DNA of 64,000 bases from Aquabacterium olei (GTDB lineage: Bacteria; Pseudomonadota; Gammaproteobacteria; Burkholderiales; Burkholderiaceae_C). The notes beneath the pieces are model-generated. The model had not been told where the DNA came from. It saw only the letters and a program-made list of their open reading frames with translations, and made no database searches. Position 1 is the stretch's first letter. Every line of letters starts with the position of its first letter. Of the stretch, positions 24,909 to 35,990 are shown in pieces. Made by a program: the position numbers and the translations under genes. Location of the stretch: contig NZ_CP029210.1 of assembly GCF_003100395.1 (NCBI RefSeq), positions 1,178,001-1,242,000 on the forward strand, given 5' to 3'.

Positions 24909-26333
24909 TCACCGCGACGCGGGTGCGGCGGTCAGCAGCCGCTCGAGTTGCGCCACATCCTCGGCGCTCAGCGTGCCGGCAGCCTGACGCAGGCGGATGC
25001 TGCCAACAATGACGTCATAGCGTGCCTTATAGAGGTCCTTCTGGGTACTTGCCAGGGCGGTCTGGGCATCCAGCACATCCTTGTTGATGCGCACGCCGAC
25101 GCGGTAGCCCAGTTGCGTGGCCTCCAGGGCGAGCTTGGCCGAGGCCTCGGCGGCCTCGTAGGCCTTCACCTGAGCCAGGCCGGACATCACGCCGGTGAAG
25201 GCCTGACGGGTGGAGAGCGCCACACTCCGGCGAGCGTTGTCGACGTCCCGCTCAGACTTCTCCTGCAGCGACAGGGCCTCCTTCACACGGTTCTCGACGG
25301 CAAAGCCGGCAAACAGGGGCATGTTCACTTCGAGGCCCACCGTGGCCGCGGTCCCTGCGCCCTGGTTGGTCCGGACGAACGCCGAGCTGGCGTCCACCTC
25401 GGTCTGCGCGACGGAGGCCGTTGCGGCCACCGTGGGCAGGTGACCGGCCCGTGCGCGGTCGATCTCCAGCCGGGCCACATCCAGCCCCAGTTCCGCCTTG
25501 CGCACCAGCGGCGCGCCGCGGCTCTTGTCCACCCACTCGTCGACGTCGCCGGGATGGAGTCGGTCGAGGTTGCCCGGGGCACCCAGGGGATCCGGCTGCA
25601 CCTGGTTGCGGCCCACGAGCTGGTCCAGTGCGATGCGCTTGACCTGCAGGTCGTTGGTGGCCGCGATTTCCTGGGCCGTCGCCAGGTCGTAGCGGGCCTG
25701 TGCCTCGCGTGTGTCGGTGATGGTGGCGTTGCCCACCTCGAAGCTGCGCTTCGCAGCCGCGAGTTGCTCGGCCAGCGCCTTCTTGTTGGCCTGTGTGGTG
25801 GTCAGCACGTCCTGGGCGGCCAGCACGTCGAAATAACCCTGCGTGAGCCGCGCGATCAGGTCGTTCTCTGCAGTCTGGAGGTCCGCCATGGCGACCTCCA
25901 GCGAGCGTTCTGCCTGCCCGATCTGGGCGTTGTCCTGGGCGTTGTAGAGCGGCTGGCGCGCCTGCAAGCCCACGCGGCGGCTGGTGTAGTTCGCATTGTT
26001 GCTGCGCTGACCGAGCGCCGCCGTGAGCTGGTTCGGCGGCACCGAGGAATCGAGGTGCGACCGCGTGAGCGCGGCCTGCACACCCACGGTCGGACGCCGC
26101 AGCGCGTAGGCCTGCTCGACACGGAACTGCACCGAGTCGGCTTGGGCCTTGGCCGCCAGATAGGCCGCGTCATAACCCCGCGCCGACTGCAGCAGGTCGA
26201 CCAGATTGTCCGCCTGCGCCCCGGCTGAAACCGCCAGTCCGATCAGGGCGGCCGACACCGTGCGCCGCAGGCCTGGCCTGGAGGCAGGCGCGATCCGACG
26301 CGCACGGTGCAGGAAGCGGGCGTGGTGGTACAT
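24909..26333 (-). CDS. TolC-family outer-membrane channel protein
   Basis: 474-residue outer-membrane exit duct for type I secretion or RND/MFS efflux. A signal sequence precedes ADNLVDLLQSARGYDAAYLAA; two tandem OEP repeats follow (about 45-250 and 260-460) with long helices (ARYDLATAQEIAATNDLQV; ARYDVIVGSIRLRQAAGTL). ATG 26333 has GAGGAA upstream. It is co-directional with the upstream methyltransferase gene (40-base gap); this pairing is frequent in Burkholderiales. No inner-membrane pump genes are adjacent, so the partner is unknown. Confidence 0.9.
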   Translation of the reverse strand: MYHHARFLHRARRIAPASRPGLRRTVSAALIGLAVSAGAQADNLVDLLQSARGYDAAYLAAKAQADSVQFRVEQAYALRRPTVGVQAALTRSHLDSSVPPNQLTAALGQRSNNANYTSRRVGLQARQPLYNAQDNAQIGQAERSLEVAMADLQTAENDLIARLTQGYFDVLAAQDVLTTTQANKKALAEQLAAAKRSFEVGNATITDTREAQARYDLATAQEIAATNDLQVKRIALDQLVGRNQVQPDPLGAPGNLDRLHPGDVDEWVDKSRGAPLVRKAELGLDVARLEIDRARAGHLPTVAATASVAQTEVDASSAFVRTNQGAGTAATVGLEVNMPLFAGFAVENRVKEALSLQEKSERDVDNARRSVALSTRQAFTGVMSGLAQVKAYEAAEASAKLALEATQLGYRVGVRINKDVLDAQTALASTQKDLYKARYDVIVGSIRLRQAAGTLSAEDVAQLERLLTAAPASR

Positions 26334-26373
26334 CTCGGGTGTTCCTCGGCTGGACGCGGCGGTCCGTTGGGTG

Positions 26374-27027
26374 TCAGAAGTGGAAGCGGCTCGGCTCGGT
26401 GAAGCCGGGCAGACGCTGAACGACGGTGTCGAACAGCGCCTGGCGGCTGAACTGGTTGCCTTCGCCGCGAGTGAACAGCGTGGCCTGCATGACCGGCTCG
26501 TTGCCGACCACAGCCAGCAGTCGGCCGCCGACCTTCAACTGGTCCAGCAGGCCCTGCGGCACTTCGGGCACCGAGCCGCACAGCAAGATGGCGTCGAAGG
26601 GCGCCTGGGCTGCGAGGCCCTGGGTGCCGTCACCCTGCACGACTTCGGCGTTGCTCACGCCAGCCTGGCGCAGGTTGGCGCGTGCGGCCGACACCAGGGC
26701 GGCTTCGGCTTCGAGCGCGATGACGCGCTGCGACTTGTGGGCGAGCAGGGCGGTGATGTAGCCGGTGGCCGCGCCGATCTGCAGCACGGTGTCGCGCTTG
26801 CTCAGGTTCAGATCCTGAACAAGGCGGGCTTCGACACGGGGCGCCAGCAGGTTGCGACCCTGGCCCAGCGGCAGCTCGACGTCCATGAACGCCTGGCTGC
26901 GGTGGGCGGCCGGTACAAAGTCTTCACGGCGAACCATCGACAACAGGCCCAGCACCGACGTGTCCAGGACGTCCCACGGGCGGATCTGTTGCTCGATCAT
27001 GTTGAAGCGGGCTTGTTCGACGTTCAT
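26374..27027 (-). CDS. Protein-L-isoaspartate O-methyltransferase family protein
   Basis: 217-residue SAM-dependent methyltransferase of the Pcm family, which repairs isoaspartyl residues with AdoMet. Start region NVEQARFNMIEQQIRPWDVLD is typical of the betaproteobacterial subgroup; SAM motif I is VLQIGAATGYITALLA, followed by IALEAEAAL and FDAILLCGSVPEVP. The ATG at 27027 has AGGA at seven bases; an ATG nine bases upstream does not. A TAGAAT -10-like element lies on the minus strand at 27079-27084. Whether this subgroup really repairs isoaspartate is not established by the sequence. Confidence 0.82.
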   Translation of the reverse strand: MNVEQARFNMIEQQIRPWDVLDTSVLGLLSMVRREDFVPAAHRSQAFMDVELPLGQGRNLLAPRVEARLVQDLNLSKRDTVLQIGAATGYITALLAHKSQRVIALEAEAALVSAARANLRQAGVSNAEVVQGDGTQGLAAQAPFDAILLCGSVPEVPQGLLDQLKVGGRLLAVVGNEPVMQATLFTRGEGNQFSRQALFDTVVQRLPGFTEPSRFHF

Positions 27028-27203
27028 GCTGGGCATCCTACGAGAGACGGTATGGAAATGAATGGGGGCAAAACCGTGATTCTAAGAAGAGCCGCTGATT
27101 CAGGGGGGCGGGGGCGGTGGGACGTGCGTGTCCCGGTTCGATGCAGGTCAGGGCAGAGGGGCCCGGTGGTGTCTCGTCGATGCCACGCCAGCGGGGGGCG
27201 GGC

Positions 27204-27923
27204 TCATGGCCGAGGCGGTGCCGTCAGGCCGTTGAGCAGCAGATCGAGCTGCATGTCGAGGTAGGTCTCGGGCGCCATGTCGGTGAGGCTGCCGGCGCAC
27301 GGCGCCAAGCTGTGCTGGTGCATGACGAGGAAGTGAACGGGCGCGATCAGGGCCAGCACCGCCATGCGGGTGTCCACCGGGCGGAACTCGCCGCGGTCGA
27401 TGCCGCGCTGCACGGCGCGACCCAGCAAGCGGTGTGTGGGCTCGATCACGTGGTCGACATAGAACTGGGCGAGTTCAGGGAAGTGCGCCGACTCGGCCAT
27501 GATGATGGGCACGAGGCCGGAGGCCTTGGCCGATCCGACACGGGCCCACCAGGTGTGAACCAGCAGTCTCAGCAGCGCGGCGGAGTTGCCGTCGAACTGC
27601 TCCGTCAGGTCGGTGCCCTCGGCAATCACCTGGACCAGATAGGTGTGGACGACCGCCTTGAAGAGCTCGTCCTTGCTGGCGTAGTACAGGTAGAGCGTGC
27701 CCTTGGAGACCCCGGCCAGCCGTGCGACGTCGTCGGTGCGGGTGGCCGCGAGCCCCTTGTCGACGAAGAGCGTGAGGGCGGCTTCCAGCAACTCCTGCGG
27801 TCGAGCGGCCTTGCGGCGCTGCCTCAGACGCGGCGCGAGGCTGGCCACTGCTGCCTGGAGCGGGCAGCAGGACTCGGACAGTGAGGTGGCAGCGCGAGGG
27901 CGGGAGGATTTGGGCGAAGACAC
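27204..27923 (-). CDS. TetR-family transcriptional regulator
   Basis: 239-residue repressor-type regulator. The N-terminal HTH domain (about 35-80) contains LLEAALTLFVDKGLAATRTDDVARLAGVSKGTLYLYYASKDELF, seen here as the helix-turn-helix around AGVSKGTLYLYY. The C-terminal ligand domain is variable. No ATG is available upstream of the HTH; GTG 27923 is used, with TTG 27935 as alternative. A palindrome overlapping the TTG (27935-27952) suggests autoregulation. Divergent from the deacetylase gene, which may be its target. Ligand unknown. Confidence 0.82.
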   Translation of the reverse strand: MSSPKSSRPRAATSLSESCCPLQAAVASLAPRLRQRRKAARPQELLEAALTLFVDKGLAATRTDDVARLAGVSKGTLYLYYASKDELFKAVVHTYLVQVIAEGTDLTEQFDGNSAALLRLLVHTWWARVGSAKASGLVPIIMAESAHFPELAQFYVDHVIEPTHRLLGRAVQRGIDRGEFRPVDTRMAVLALIAPVHFLVMHQHSLAPCAGSLTDMAPETYLDMQLDLLLNGLTAPPRP

Positions 27924-27934
27924 GTCGTTGTGCA

Positions 27935-27952
27935 ACTGACTCGTCGGTCAGT
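27935..27952. promoter_or_regulatory. Palindromic operator at the TetR-family gene start
   Basis: ACTGAC-TCGTCG-GTCAGT: two perfect 6-bp arms, with the centre TCGTCG partly symmetric. TetR dimers typically bind sites of this size in the divergent promoter region. It lies between the regulator and the deacetylase gene. Confidence 0.55.
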
Positions 27953-28040
27953 AATGTAGCCCCCGCTGTGTGTCGTGGTCAATCACGGGTCGGGCCCGCA
28001 GGTGGCGCCGCACCGGGGCGCCAGCCGCTAAGCTGACGGC

Positions 28041-28958
28041 ATGCTGGCCTTCCACAGTGACCGTTTCGAGCCCGATCTGCCTGTCGGGCACCGCTTTCCG
28101 ATGCAGAAGTATGGGCTGTTGCGCGAGGCCGTGGCCGACACGCTGCCCGGTGTGCGCCTGCGTGAGGCGGATGCCGCAGGGGATGCGGTGCTCACCCTGG
28201 CGCATGACCCGGCTTACGTGCAGGCCGTGGCGACGGGCACGCTGGCACCTGCGGCCATGCGCGAAATCGGCTTTCCCTGGTCGCCGGCGTTGGTGGAGCG
28301 TTCGCGTCGGTCGGTGGGGGCCACGTTGGCTGCCGCCGATGCCGCCTGGGCGGAAGGCGTGGGCGTCAACCTGGCCGGGGGCACCCACCACGCCAGCGCG
28401 GCCCAGGGCAGCGGCTTCTGCGTGTTCAACGATGTGGCCGTGGCCATCCGGCGGGAGCAGCAACGCCGGCCCGGCGTGCGTTGTGCGGTGATCGACCTGG
28501 ATGTGCACCAGGGCAATGGCACGGCGGCCATCTTTGCCGACGACCCCGCCGTGTTCACGCTCTCGCTGCACGGTGACCGCAACTTTCCGTTCCGCAAGGT
28601 GTCGGGCAGCCTCGACGTGCCGTTGCCGGACGGGTGCGATGACGCCCTGTACGGCAGCGCATTGGACGCGGCGCTGGCCCGGCTGGGCGAGGCGCACCAT
28701 GCCGCGCCTTTCGACCTGCTGTTCTACCTGGCGGGCGCCGACCCGCACGAGGGCGATCGCCTGGGGCGACTCAAGCTCACGGCGGCTGGCCTGCAGTCGC
28801 GGGATCGCACCGTGTTCGACTGGGCTGCGGCCCGCGCGCTGCCCGTGGTCATGTGCATGGCCGGCGGCTATGGCCATGACCTGGCGGCCATGGTGGCCGT
28901 TCAACGCTGCAGCGTGGCCGAGGCGTTTCACGCATGGCAGGCGCGTGTCCGGGTGTGA
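28041..28958 (+). CDS. Histone deacetylase-family (acetoin utilisation type) hydrolase
   Basis: 305-residue zinc-dependent deacetylase/deacylase fold. Active-site motifs are visible: NLAGGTHHA (the paired histidines), [13 protein letters not shown] (zinc Asp and His), [14 protein letters not shown] (second zinc Asp) and the C-terminal MAGGYGHD. The family removes acyl groups from lysine or polyamines; the bacterial substrate is not clear. It overlaps nothing and is followed 11 bases later by the thioesterase gene, suggesting co-transcription. Confidence 0.88.
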   Translation: MLAFHSDRFEPDLPVGHRFPMQKYGLLREAVADTLPGVRLREADAAGDAVLTLAHDPAYVQAVATGTLAPAAMREIGFPWSPALVERSRRSVGATLAAADAAWAEGVGVNLAGGTHHASAAQGSGFCVFNDVAVAIRREQQRRPGVRCAVIDLDVHQGNGTAAIFADDPAVFTLSLHGDRNFPFRKVSGSLDVPLPDGCDDALYGSALDAALARLGEAHHAAPFDLLFYLAGADPHEGDRLGRLKLTAAGLQSRDRTVFDWAAARALPVVMCMAGGYGHDLAAMVAVQRCSVAEAFHAWQARVRV

Positions 28959-28969
28959 ATAATGGCCGC

Positions 28970-29410
<441 letters not shown>

Positions 29411-29497
29411 GTCGAAGCGTGATGCCGCGCCCGCGCCACGTCCGCGGGTACTCCCTGAGGCTCGCGGACGACACTCCCGGTACAAACTTTCCTATGA

Positions 29498-29517
29498 TTG
29501 CCCAAATCTGAGGGCAA
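29498..29517. promoter_or_regulatory. Palindrome TTGCCC-N8-GGGCAA, candidate operator
   Basis: Perfect 6-bp arms directly after a TATGAT hexamer (29493-29498) that could be the -10 element of the acyl-CoA ligase operon. A protein bound here would block transcription start. Inference only. Confidence 0.4.
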
Positions 29518-29541
29518 CCGTTTTCAGATCAAAAACCGCAC

Positions 29542-29570
29542 CGCGCTCCGAATCCCGGGGCGCGTTTTCT
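29542..29570 (+). terminator. Terminator-like hairpin in front of the acyl-CoA ligase gene
   Basis: 9-bp stem CGCGCTCCG/CGGGGCGCG (one G-U) with loop AATCC, followed by TTTTCT. It ends 21 bases before the ligase ATG. It either ends the deacetylase-thioesterase transcript or acts as an attenuator in the ligase leader. Confidence 0.6.
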
Positions 29571-29591
29571 GTACTGCCGGAGGTCAATTCC

Positions 29592-31223
<1,632 letters not shown>

Positions 31224-31249
31224 ACAGGTCGATGACCGGCTCGTGACAC

Positions 31250-31273
31250 AAGGCGCCATTTGGCGCCTTTTTT
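31250..31273 (+). terminator. Terminator after the acyl-CoA ligase gene
   Basis: 9-bp stem AAGGCGCCA/TGGCGCCTT with tight loop and a T6 tail. The transporter genes therefore probably have their own promoter in 31274-31441. Confidence 0.85.
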
Positions 31274-31441
31274 CATTTGTACGGGTATGTCCCCGATGTC
31301 CCGTGGGTGGCGCGAGACACCCGGTGGCATCGGACATCAGGCAAAACGCTGAGCTTGCGGGACTTCCCTGAGGCACCCCGTAAATGAGGGACTTAAATTG
31401 TGACGGAAGCCCAATCCATCACGCTTGAAGAGGAGCCTGCA

Positions 31442-32674
31442 ATGACGTTCAAAGTTCGTGCCCTGACCGTGCTCGTGACCGCATCCCTGGCTGCGGGTGC
31501 CGCGCTGGCCCAGAAGGGAGAGACGGTCAAGGTTGCCTGGATCGACCCGCTCTCCGGCCTGATGGCCAGCGTGGGCCAGAACCAGCTCAAGAGCTTTCAG
31601 TTCGTGGCAGAAAAGATCAGCGCCAGCAACCCCGCCGGCGTGAAGTTCGAGATCATCAGCATCGACAACAAGCTGAGCCCTGCTGAAACGCTCAACGCCC
31701 TGAAGTCGGCGGCCGACCAGGGTGTGCGCTACGTGGTTCAAGGCCTGGGCTCGGGCGCTGCCACGGCCCTGGTCGATGGCATCAACAAGCACAACGAACG
31801 CAATCCCGGCAAGGAGATCGTGTTCCTGAACTACGCGGCGGTCGACCCCGACCTGACCAACAGCAAGTGCAGCTTCTGGCACTTCCGTCTGGACGCCGAC
31901 ACCTCGATGAAGATGGAGGCCATGACCACCTTCATCAAGGAGCAGGCCGATGTCAAGAAGGTCTACCTGATCAACCAGAACTACGCGCACGGGCAGCAGG
32001 TGTCGAAGTTCGCCAAGGCCACGCTGCAGCGTAAGCGCCCTGACATCCAGATCGTGGGCGACGACATGCACCCGCTGGCCCAGGTGCGCGACTTCACGCC
32101 GTATGTCGCCAAGATCAAGGCGTCGGGTGCCGACACCGTGATCACCGGCAACTGGGGCTCCGACCTGGCCCTGCTGGTGAAGGCAGCCAACGATGCCGGC
32201 CTGACCGCCAAGTTCTACACCTACTACGCCAACTTCGGCGGCACACCGACCGCGCTGGGTACGGCCGCCGATGGCCGCGTCTACCAGGTGGGCTACGGTC
32301 ACTACAACATGGGCGGCCTCTACGGCAACCTGATCGCGGACTTCAAGAAGCGCTTCAACGACGATTACTACTCGGGCGCCACGTACCACGCGCTGCACCT
32401 GCTGTCGCTCGGCATGGCGCAGGCCAAGTCCACTGACCCGGTGAAGGTGGCGGCCGCGATGGAGGGCATGAAGTTCAAGAGCTTCAACGGCGATGTCGAG
32501 ATGCGCAAGTCCGACCACCAGCTGCAGCAGCCGCTGTACATCGCCCGCTGGCAGAAGCTCGATGCGAAGAACACCTACAACGTCGAGAGCACCGGCATGA
32601 CCTTCTCGCCCGTGAAGTCGTTCGACGCGTTCGTGTCCAGCACACCGACGTCGTGCCAGATGAAGCGCCCCTGA
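31442..32674 (+). CDS. ABC transporter substrate-binding protein (LivK type)
   Basis: 410-residue periplasmic binding protein, type I fold (Peripla_BP_6). Signal peptide about 1-22 (RALTVLVTASLAAGAALA). Mature start KGETVKVAWIDPLSGLMASVGQNQ is typical of branched-chain amino acid-type receptors (only KVAWIDPLSG need be noted). ATG 31442 has GAGGAG upstream. The ligand is not determined by sequence; the acyl-CoA ligase upstream points to a carboxylic acid, while the family is best known for leucine/isoleucine/valine. Confidence 0.88.
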   Translation: MTFKVRALTVLVTASLAAGAALAQKGETVKVAWIDPLSGLMASVGQNQLKSFQFVAEKISASNPAGVKFEIISIDNKLSPAETLNALKSAADQGVRYVVQGLGSGAATALVDGINKHNERNPGKEIVFLNYAAVDPDLTNSKCSFWHFRLDADTSMKMEAMTTFIKEQADVKKVYLINQNYAHGQQVSKFAKATLQRKRPDIQIVGDDMHPLAQVRDFTPYVAKIKASGADTVITGNWGSDLALLVKAANDAGLTAKFYTYYANFGGTPTALGTAADGRVYQVGYGHYNMGGLYGNLIADFKKRFNDDYYSGATYHALHLLSLGMAQAKSTDPVKVAAAMEGMKFKSFNGDVEMRKSDHQLQQPLYIARWQKLDAKNTYNVESTGMTFSPVKSFDAFVSSTPTSCQMKRP

Positions 32675-32682
32675 TGCGCTGA

Positions 32683-32714
32683 GGCTCGCCCGGCCGGGTC
32701 GGCCGGCGTGAGCC
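32683..32714 (+). promoter_or_regulatory. Intercistronic hairpin between binding protein and permease genes
   Basis: GC-rich imperfect stem (GGCTCGCCCGGCC against GGCCGGCGTGAGCC) without T tract, 9 bases after the binding-protein stop. Such hairpins often protect the upstream mRNA so that the binding protein is made in excess. Confidence 0.45.
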
Positions 32715-32841
32715 ACCCAAAGGCCGTCGCCCCCGGCGGCCTGCTTTCCCGATGTGCCAGTGCGGTCCGCCACAAGCGGGCCGCTCAGGCCGGTTGCGCC
32801 ACGCCGTACCGGCCCGGGTCTTTCAACGCGCACGCGCCACC

Positions 32842-33867
32842 ATGGAAACCTTCTTCGTCTTCTTCCTGAACGGCATCAGCTACGGGCTGCTGCTGTTCAT
32901 GCTCAGCTCCGGGCTGACGCTGATCTTCAGCATGATGGGTGTGCTCAATTTCGCGCACGCCAGCTTTTACATGATCGGGGCCTACCTGGCCTACACGCTC
33001 ACCGGACTGGTGGGCTTCTTTCCGGCCTTGATCCTGGCGCCCCTTCTGGTAGGCGCCATGGGTGCGTTCTTCGAACGCTTCAGCCTGCGCAAGGTGCACC
33101 AGTACGGCCACGTGCCCGAGCTGCTCATCACCTTCGGGCTGTCGTATGTGGTGCTCGAGGTGGTCCGCCTGATCTGGGGGCCGGCCAACGTCGACTACCG
33201 CGTGCCTGAATCACTCAGCGGGCCACTGTTCACGCTGGCCAATGTGCAGGGTGAGGGGCTGCGCTGGCTGGCCGGCGCGGGCGACCCGTCGGTGTGCGGC
33301 CCGGCCACGGGCAACAGCTGCACGCAGTTCCCGCTGTACCGGGGCTTCATGGCCCTCGTGGCGCTGTTCATGCTCGGCTCGCTGTGGTTGCTGCTGACGC
33401 GCACGCGGGTCGGTCTCATCATCCAGGCCGCGCTGACTCACCCGGACATGGCCCAGGCCCTGGGCCACAACGTGCCCCGCGTGATGATGGGTGTGTTCGG
33501 TGGCGGCTGTGCACTGGCCGGTCTGGCGGGCGTGATCGGCGGCAACGCCTTCGTGACCGAGCCCAACATGGCCGCATCCGTGGGCGCCATCATCTTCGTG
33601 GTGGTGGTGGTCGGCGGCATGGGCTCGCTGGCCGGCGCTTTCCTGGCCTCGCTGCTGATCGGCCTGATCCAGACCTTTGCTGTCGTCATCGACGTGTCGG
33701 TGGCGTCGGTGATGCAGAACATGGGCAACCCGGTCGACTTCGAGCACTGGGCCTATCCGCTGTTGAAGATCACGGTGGCGCAGATGGCGCCGATCCTCCC
33801 TTATCTGCTCCTGGTGTTGATGCTGATCCTGCGGCCGAAGGGCCTGCTGGGCACCCGCGAGGAGTGA
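32842..33867 (+). CDS. Branched-chain-type ABC transporter permease (LivH type)
   Basis: 341-residue inner-membrane permease with about eight helices, starting METFFVFFLNGISYGLLLF. Family signature GVLNFAHASFYMIGAY and the EAA-like loop GMGSLAGAFLASLLIGL are present. ATG 32842 aligns with the family though no good ribosome site is visible. Followed after 4 bases by the second permease. Confidence 0.9.
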   Translation: METFFVFFLNGISYGLLLFMLSSGLTLIFSMMGVLNFAHASFYMIGAYLAYTLTGLVGFFPALILAPLLVGAMGAFFERFSLRKVHQYGHVPELLITFGLSYVVLEVVRLIWGPANVDYRVPESLSGPLFTLANVQGEGLRWLAGAGDPSVCGPATGNSCTQFPLYRGFMALVALFMLGSLWLLLTRTRVGLIIQAALTHPDMAQALGHNVPRVMMGVFGGGCALAGLAGVIGGNAFVTEPNMAASVGAIIFVVVVVGGMGSLAGAFLASLLIGLIQTFAVVIDVSVASVMQNMGNPVDFEHWAYPLLKITVAQMAPILPYLLLVLMLILRPKGLLGTREE

Positions 33868-33871
33868 CGCC

Positions 33872-35167
33872 ATGACGACCAAGACAACCTACGATTTCAA
33901 ACCGGTCAACCTGGGCCGCTGGGTGGTGTGGACGCTGTTTGCGCTCGTCCTTCTGGTGGCGCCCAAGGTGTTCACCAGCAGCCTGTCGATGACCATGCTC
34001 ACGCAAATGGGCACCGCCATCATCATCTGCCTGTCCTACAACATGCTGCTGGGGCAGGGCGGGATGCTGAGCTTCGGCCATGCGGTCTACAGCGGGCTGG
34101 GGGCGTTCGCGTCCATCCACGTGCTCAACAAGGTGGCCGCAGGTTCCTGGGACGTGCCCGTGAGCCTGATCCCGCTGGTCGGTGGTGCGACGGGCCTGCT
34201 GATCGCCGCGGTGCTGGGCGCCGTGACGACGAAGAAGTCCGGCACCATCTTCGCCATGATCACGCTGGGCGTGGGCGAACTGGTGTGGTCGATGTCGCTG
34301 ATGCTGCCGGAGTTCTTCGGTGGTGAGGGCGGCGTGTCGGCCAACCGTGTGGTGGGCGAGCCGGTCATGGGCATCACCTTCGGCCCGCAGATTCAGGTGT
34401 ACTACCTGATTGCCGTGTACTGCTTCATCTGCACGGCCCTGATGTTTGCCTTCACGCAGACGCCGCTGGGCCGCATGCTGAACGCGGTGCGCGACAACCC
34501 GGAGCGCGTGCAGTTCATCGGGTATGACACGCAGCGCGTGCGCTACTTCGCCTTCATGATCGCGGGCTTCTTCGCCGGCATCGGCGGTGGGCTGTATGCG
34601 ATCAACTTCGAGATCGTGACGGCCGAGGTGGTCGGGGCACATGCATCCGGCGCCTACCTGCTGTTCACTTTCCTGGGTGGGGCGCTGTTCTTCTTCGGCC
34701 CGATCATCGGTGGTGTGTTGATGGTGCTGGCGTCGGTGCTGATGTCGGAGCTGACCAAGGCCTGGCTGCTGTACCTCGGACTGATCTTCCTGTTCATGGT
34801 GATGTATGCGCCCGGCGGCATCGCGAGCCTGATCCTGATGAACGTGCGGGTGGCGGCCCATGGCCTGCTTCGCAAGCTGTGGACCTCGTACCTGGCGCTG
34901 GCCGGTACCGCGCTGGTCGCGATGACGGGCGTTGCGGTGATGGTCGAGATGATCTACCACCTGAAGCTCAATGAGGCCCTCGGCCCCGTGATGCGCTTTG
35001 CCGGTGCCGACATCGACACGCACGGCACGGATGCCTGGGTGGGCGCGGCGATGCTGGTGATCACCGGAGCCGGCCTCTTCGAGTTGACCCGGCGGCAGTT
35101 TGCGCGGCAGTGGGGACAGATTCAGGAAGAAATCGAACTGGCGCAGCGACGCGCAGAGGGCCACTGA
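33872..35167 (+). CDS. Branched-chain-type ABC transporter permease (LivM type)
   Basis: 431-residue permease with about ten to eleven helices; longer than typical LivM because of a C-terminal extension with one further helix (about 385-410). Family motifs GQGGMLSFGHAVYSGLGAF and the conserved coupling region RVRYFAFMIAGFFAGIGGG are visible. GAGGAG overlapping the previous stop serves as ribosome site. Forms the channel with the LivH-type subunit. Confidence 0.9.
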   Translation: MTTKTTYDFKPVNLGRWVVWTLFALVLLVAPKVFTSSLSMTMLTQMGTAIIICLSYNMLLGQGGMLSFGHAVYSGLGAFASIHVLNKVAAGSWDVPVSLIPLVGGATGLLIAAVLGAVTTKKSGTIFAMITLGVGELVWSMSLMLPEFFGGEGGVSANRVVGEPVMGITFGPQIQVYYLIAVYCFICTALMFAFTQTPLGRMLNAVRDNPERVQFIGYDTQRVRYFAFMIAGFFAGIGGGLYAINFEIVTAEVVGAHASGAYLLFTFLGGALFFFGPIIGGVLMVLASVLMSELTKAWLLYLGLIFLFMVMYAPGGIASLILMNVRVAAHGLLRKLWTSYLALAGTALVAMTGVAVMVEMIYHLKLNEALGPVMRFAGADIDTHGTDAWVGAAMLVITGAGLFELTRRQFARQWGQIQEEIELAQRRAEGH

Positions 35168-35177
35168 GGATCACACG

Positions 35178-35987
35178 ATGAGCCAAGTCTCCACATCGAC
35201 GGCGCCGCTGGCGCTGGAACTGCGCGACGTCCGCAAGTCGTTCGGCAAGACCGAGATCATCCGGGGCGCCAACCTGGCCGTGGCGGCCGGGGAACGCGTG
35301 GCCCTGATCGGGCCGAACGGCGCGGGCAAGTCGACGCTGTTCAACCTGATCAGCGGCCGCATGGCCCCCACCAGTGGCGAGATCCTGCTCAATGGCCAGG
35401 CCATTCAGGGCCACGCGCCGTACGAGATCAACCGCCGCGGGCTCGCTCGCAGCTTCCAGGTTTCCAACCTCTTTCCGCGCCTGAGCGTGTTCGAGAACAT
35501 CCGCTGTGCGGTGCTCTGGTCCATGGGCGAGCGTTATGCCTTCTGGCGCTTTCTGTCCAACCTCGCCGAGGTGAACCGCCGGGCCGAAGAGGTGCTCGAC
35601 ATGATCCGCCTGCGCCGCAAGCGTGACACCAGCGTGTCGTCGCTGACCTATGCGGAACAGCGTGCGCTCGAGGTCGGCGTGACGATTGCCGGTGGCGGGA
35701 ACGTCATCCTGCTGGACGAGCCGACCGCTGGCATGAGCAAGTCGGAAACGGCGAACTTCGTGCGCATGATCCGCGAGGTGACGGAGGGCAAGACCTTGCT
35801 GACCGTGGAGCACGACATGGGCGTGGTGTTCGGTCTGGCCGACCGGATTGCCGTGCTGGTGTACGGCGAGGTGATTGCCTGCGACACGCCCGAGAAGGTG
35901 CGCGCCAACGAGCGCGTGAAGGAAGCCTACCTCGGCTCGGTGCTGGCCGAGAGCCAGGCCGCCGAAGCCCAAACCAGCGGAGCCTGA
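35178..35987 (+). CDS. ABC transporter ATP-binding protein (LivG type)
   Basis: 269-residue ATPase. Walker A GPNGAGKS at residues 45-52, Q-loop FQVSNLF, signature SLTYAEQRALEVG, Walker B VILLDEPTAGM and H-loop VEHDMGVVF. All catalytic residues are intact, unlike its partner LivF-type subunit. ATG 35178 chosen by family alignment, 10 bases after the LivM-type stop. Confidence 0.92.
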   Translation: MSQVSTSTAPLALELRDVRKSFGKTEIIRGANLAVAAGERVALIGPNGAGKSTLFNLISGRMAPTSGEILLNGQAIQGHAPYEINRRGLARSFQVSNLFPRLSVFENIRCAVLWSMGERYAFWRFLSNLAEVNRRAEEVLDMIRLRRKRDTSVSSLTYAEQRALEVGVTIAGGGNVILLDEPTAGMSKSETANFVRMIREVTEGKTLLTVEHDMGVVFGLADRIAVLVYGEVIACDTPEKVRANERVKEAYLGSVLAESQAAEAQTSGA

Positions 35988-35990
35988 CGC

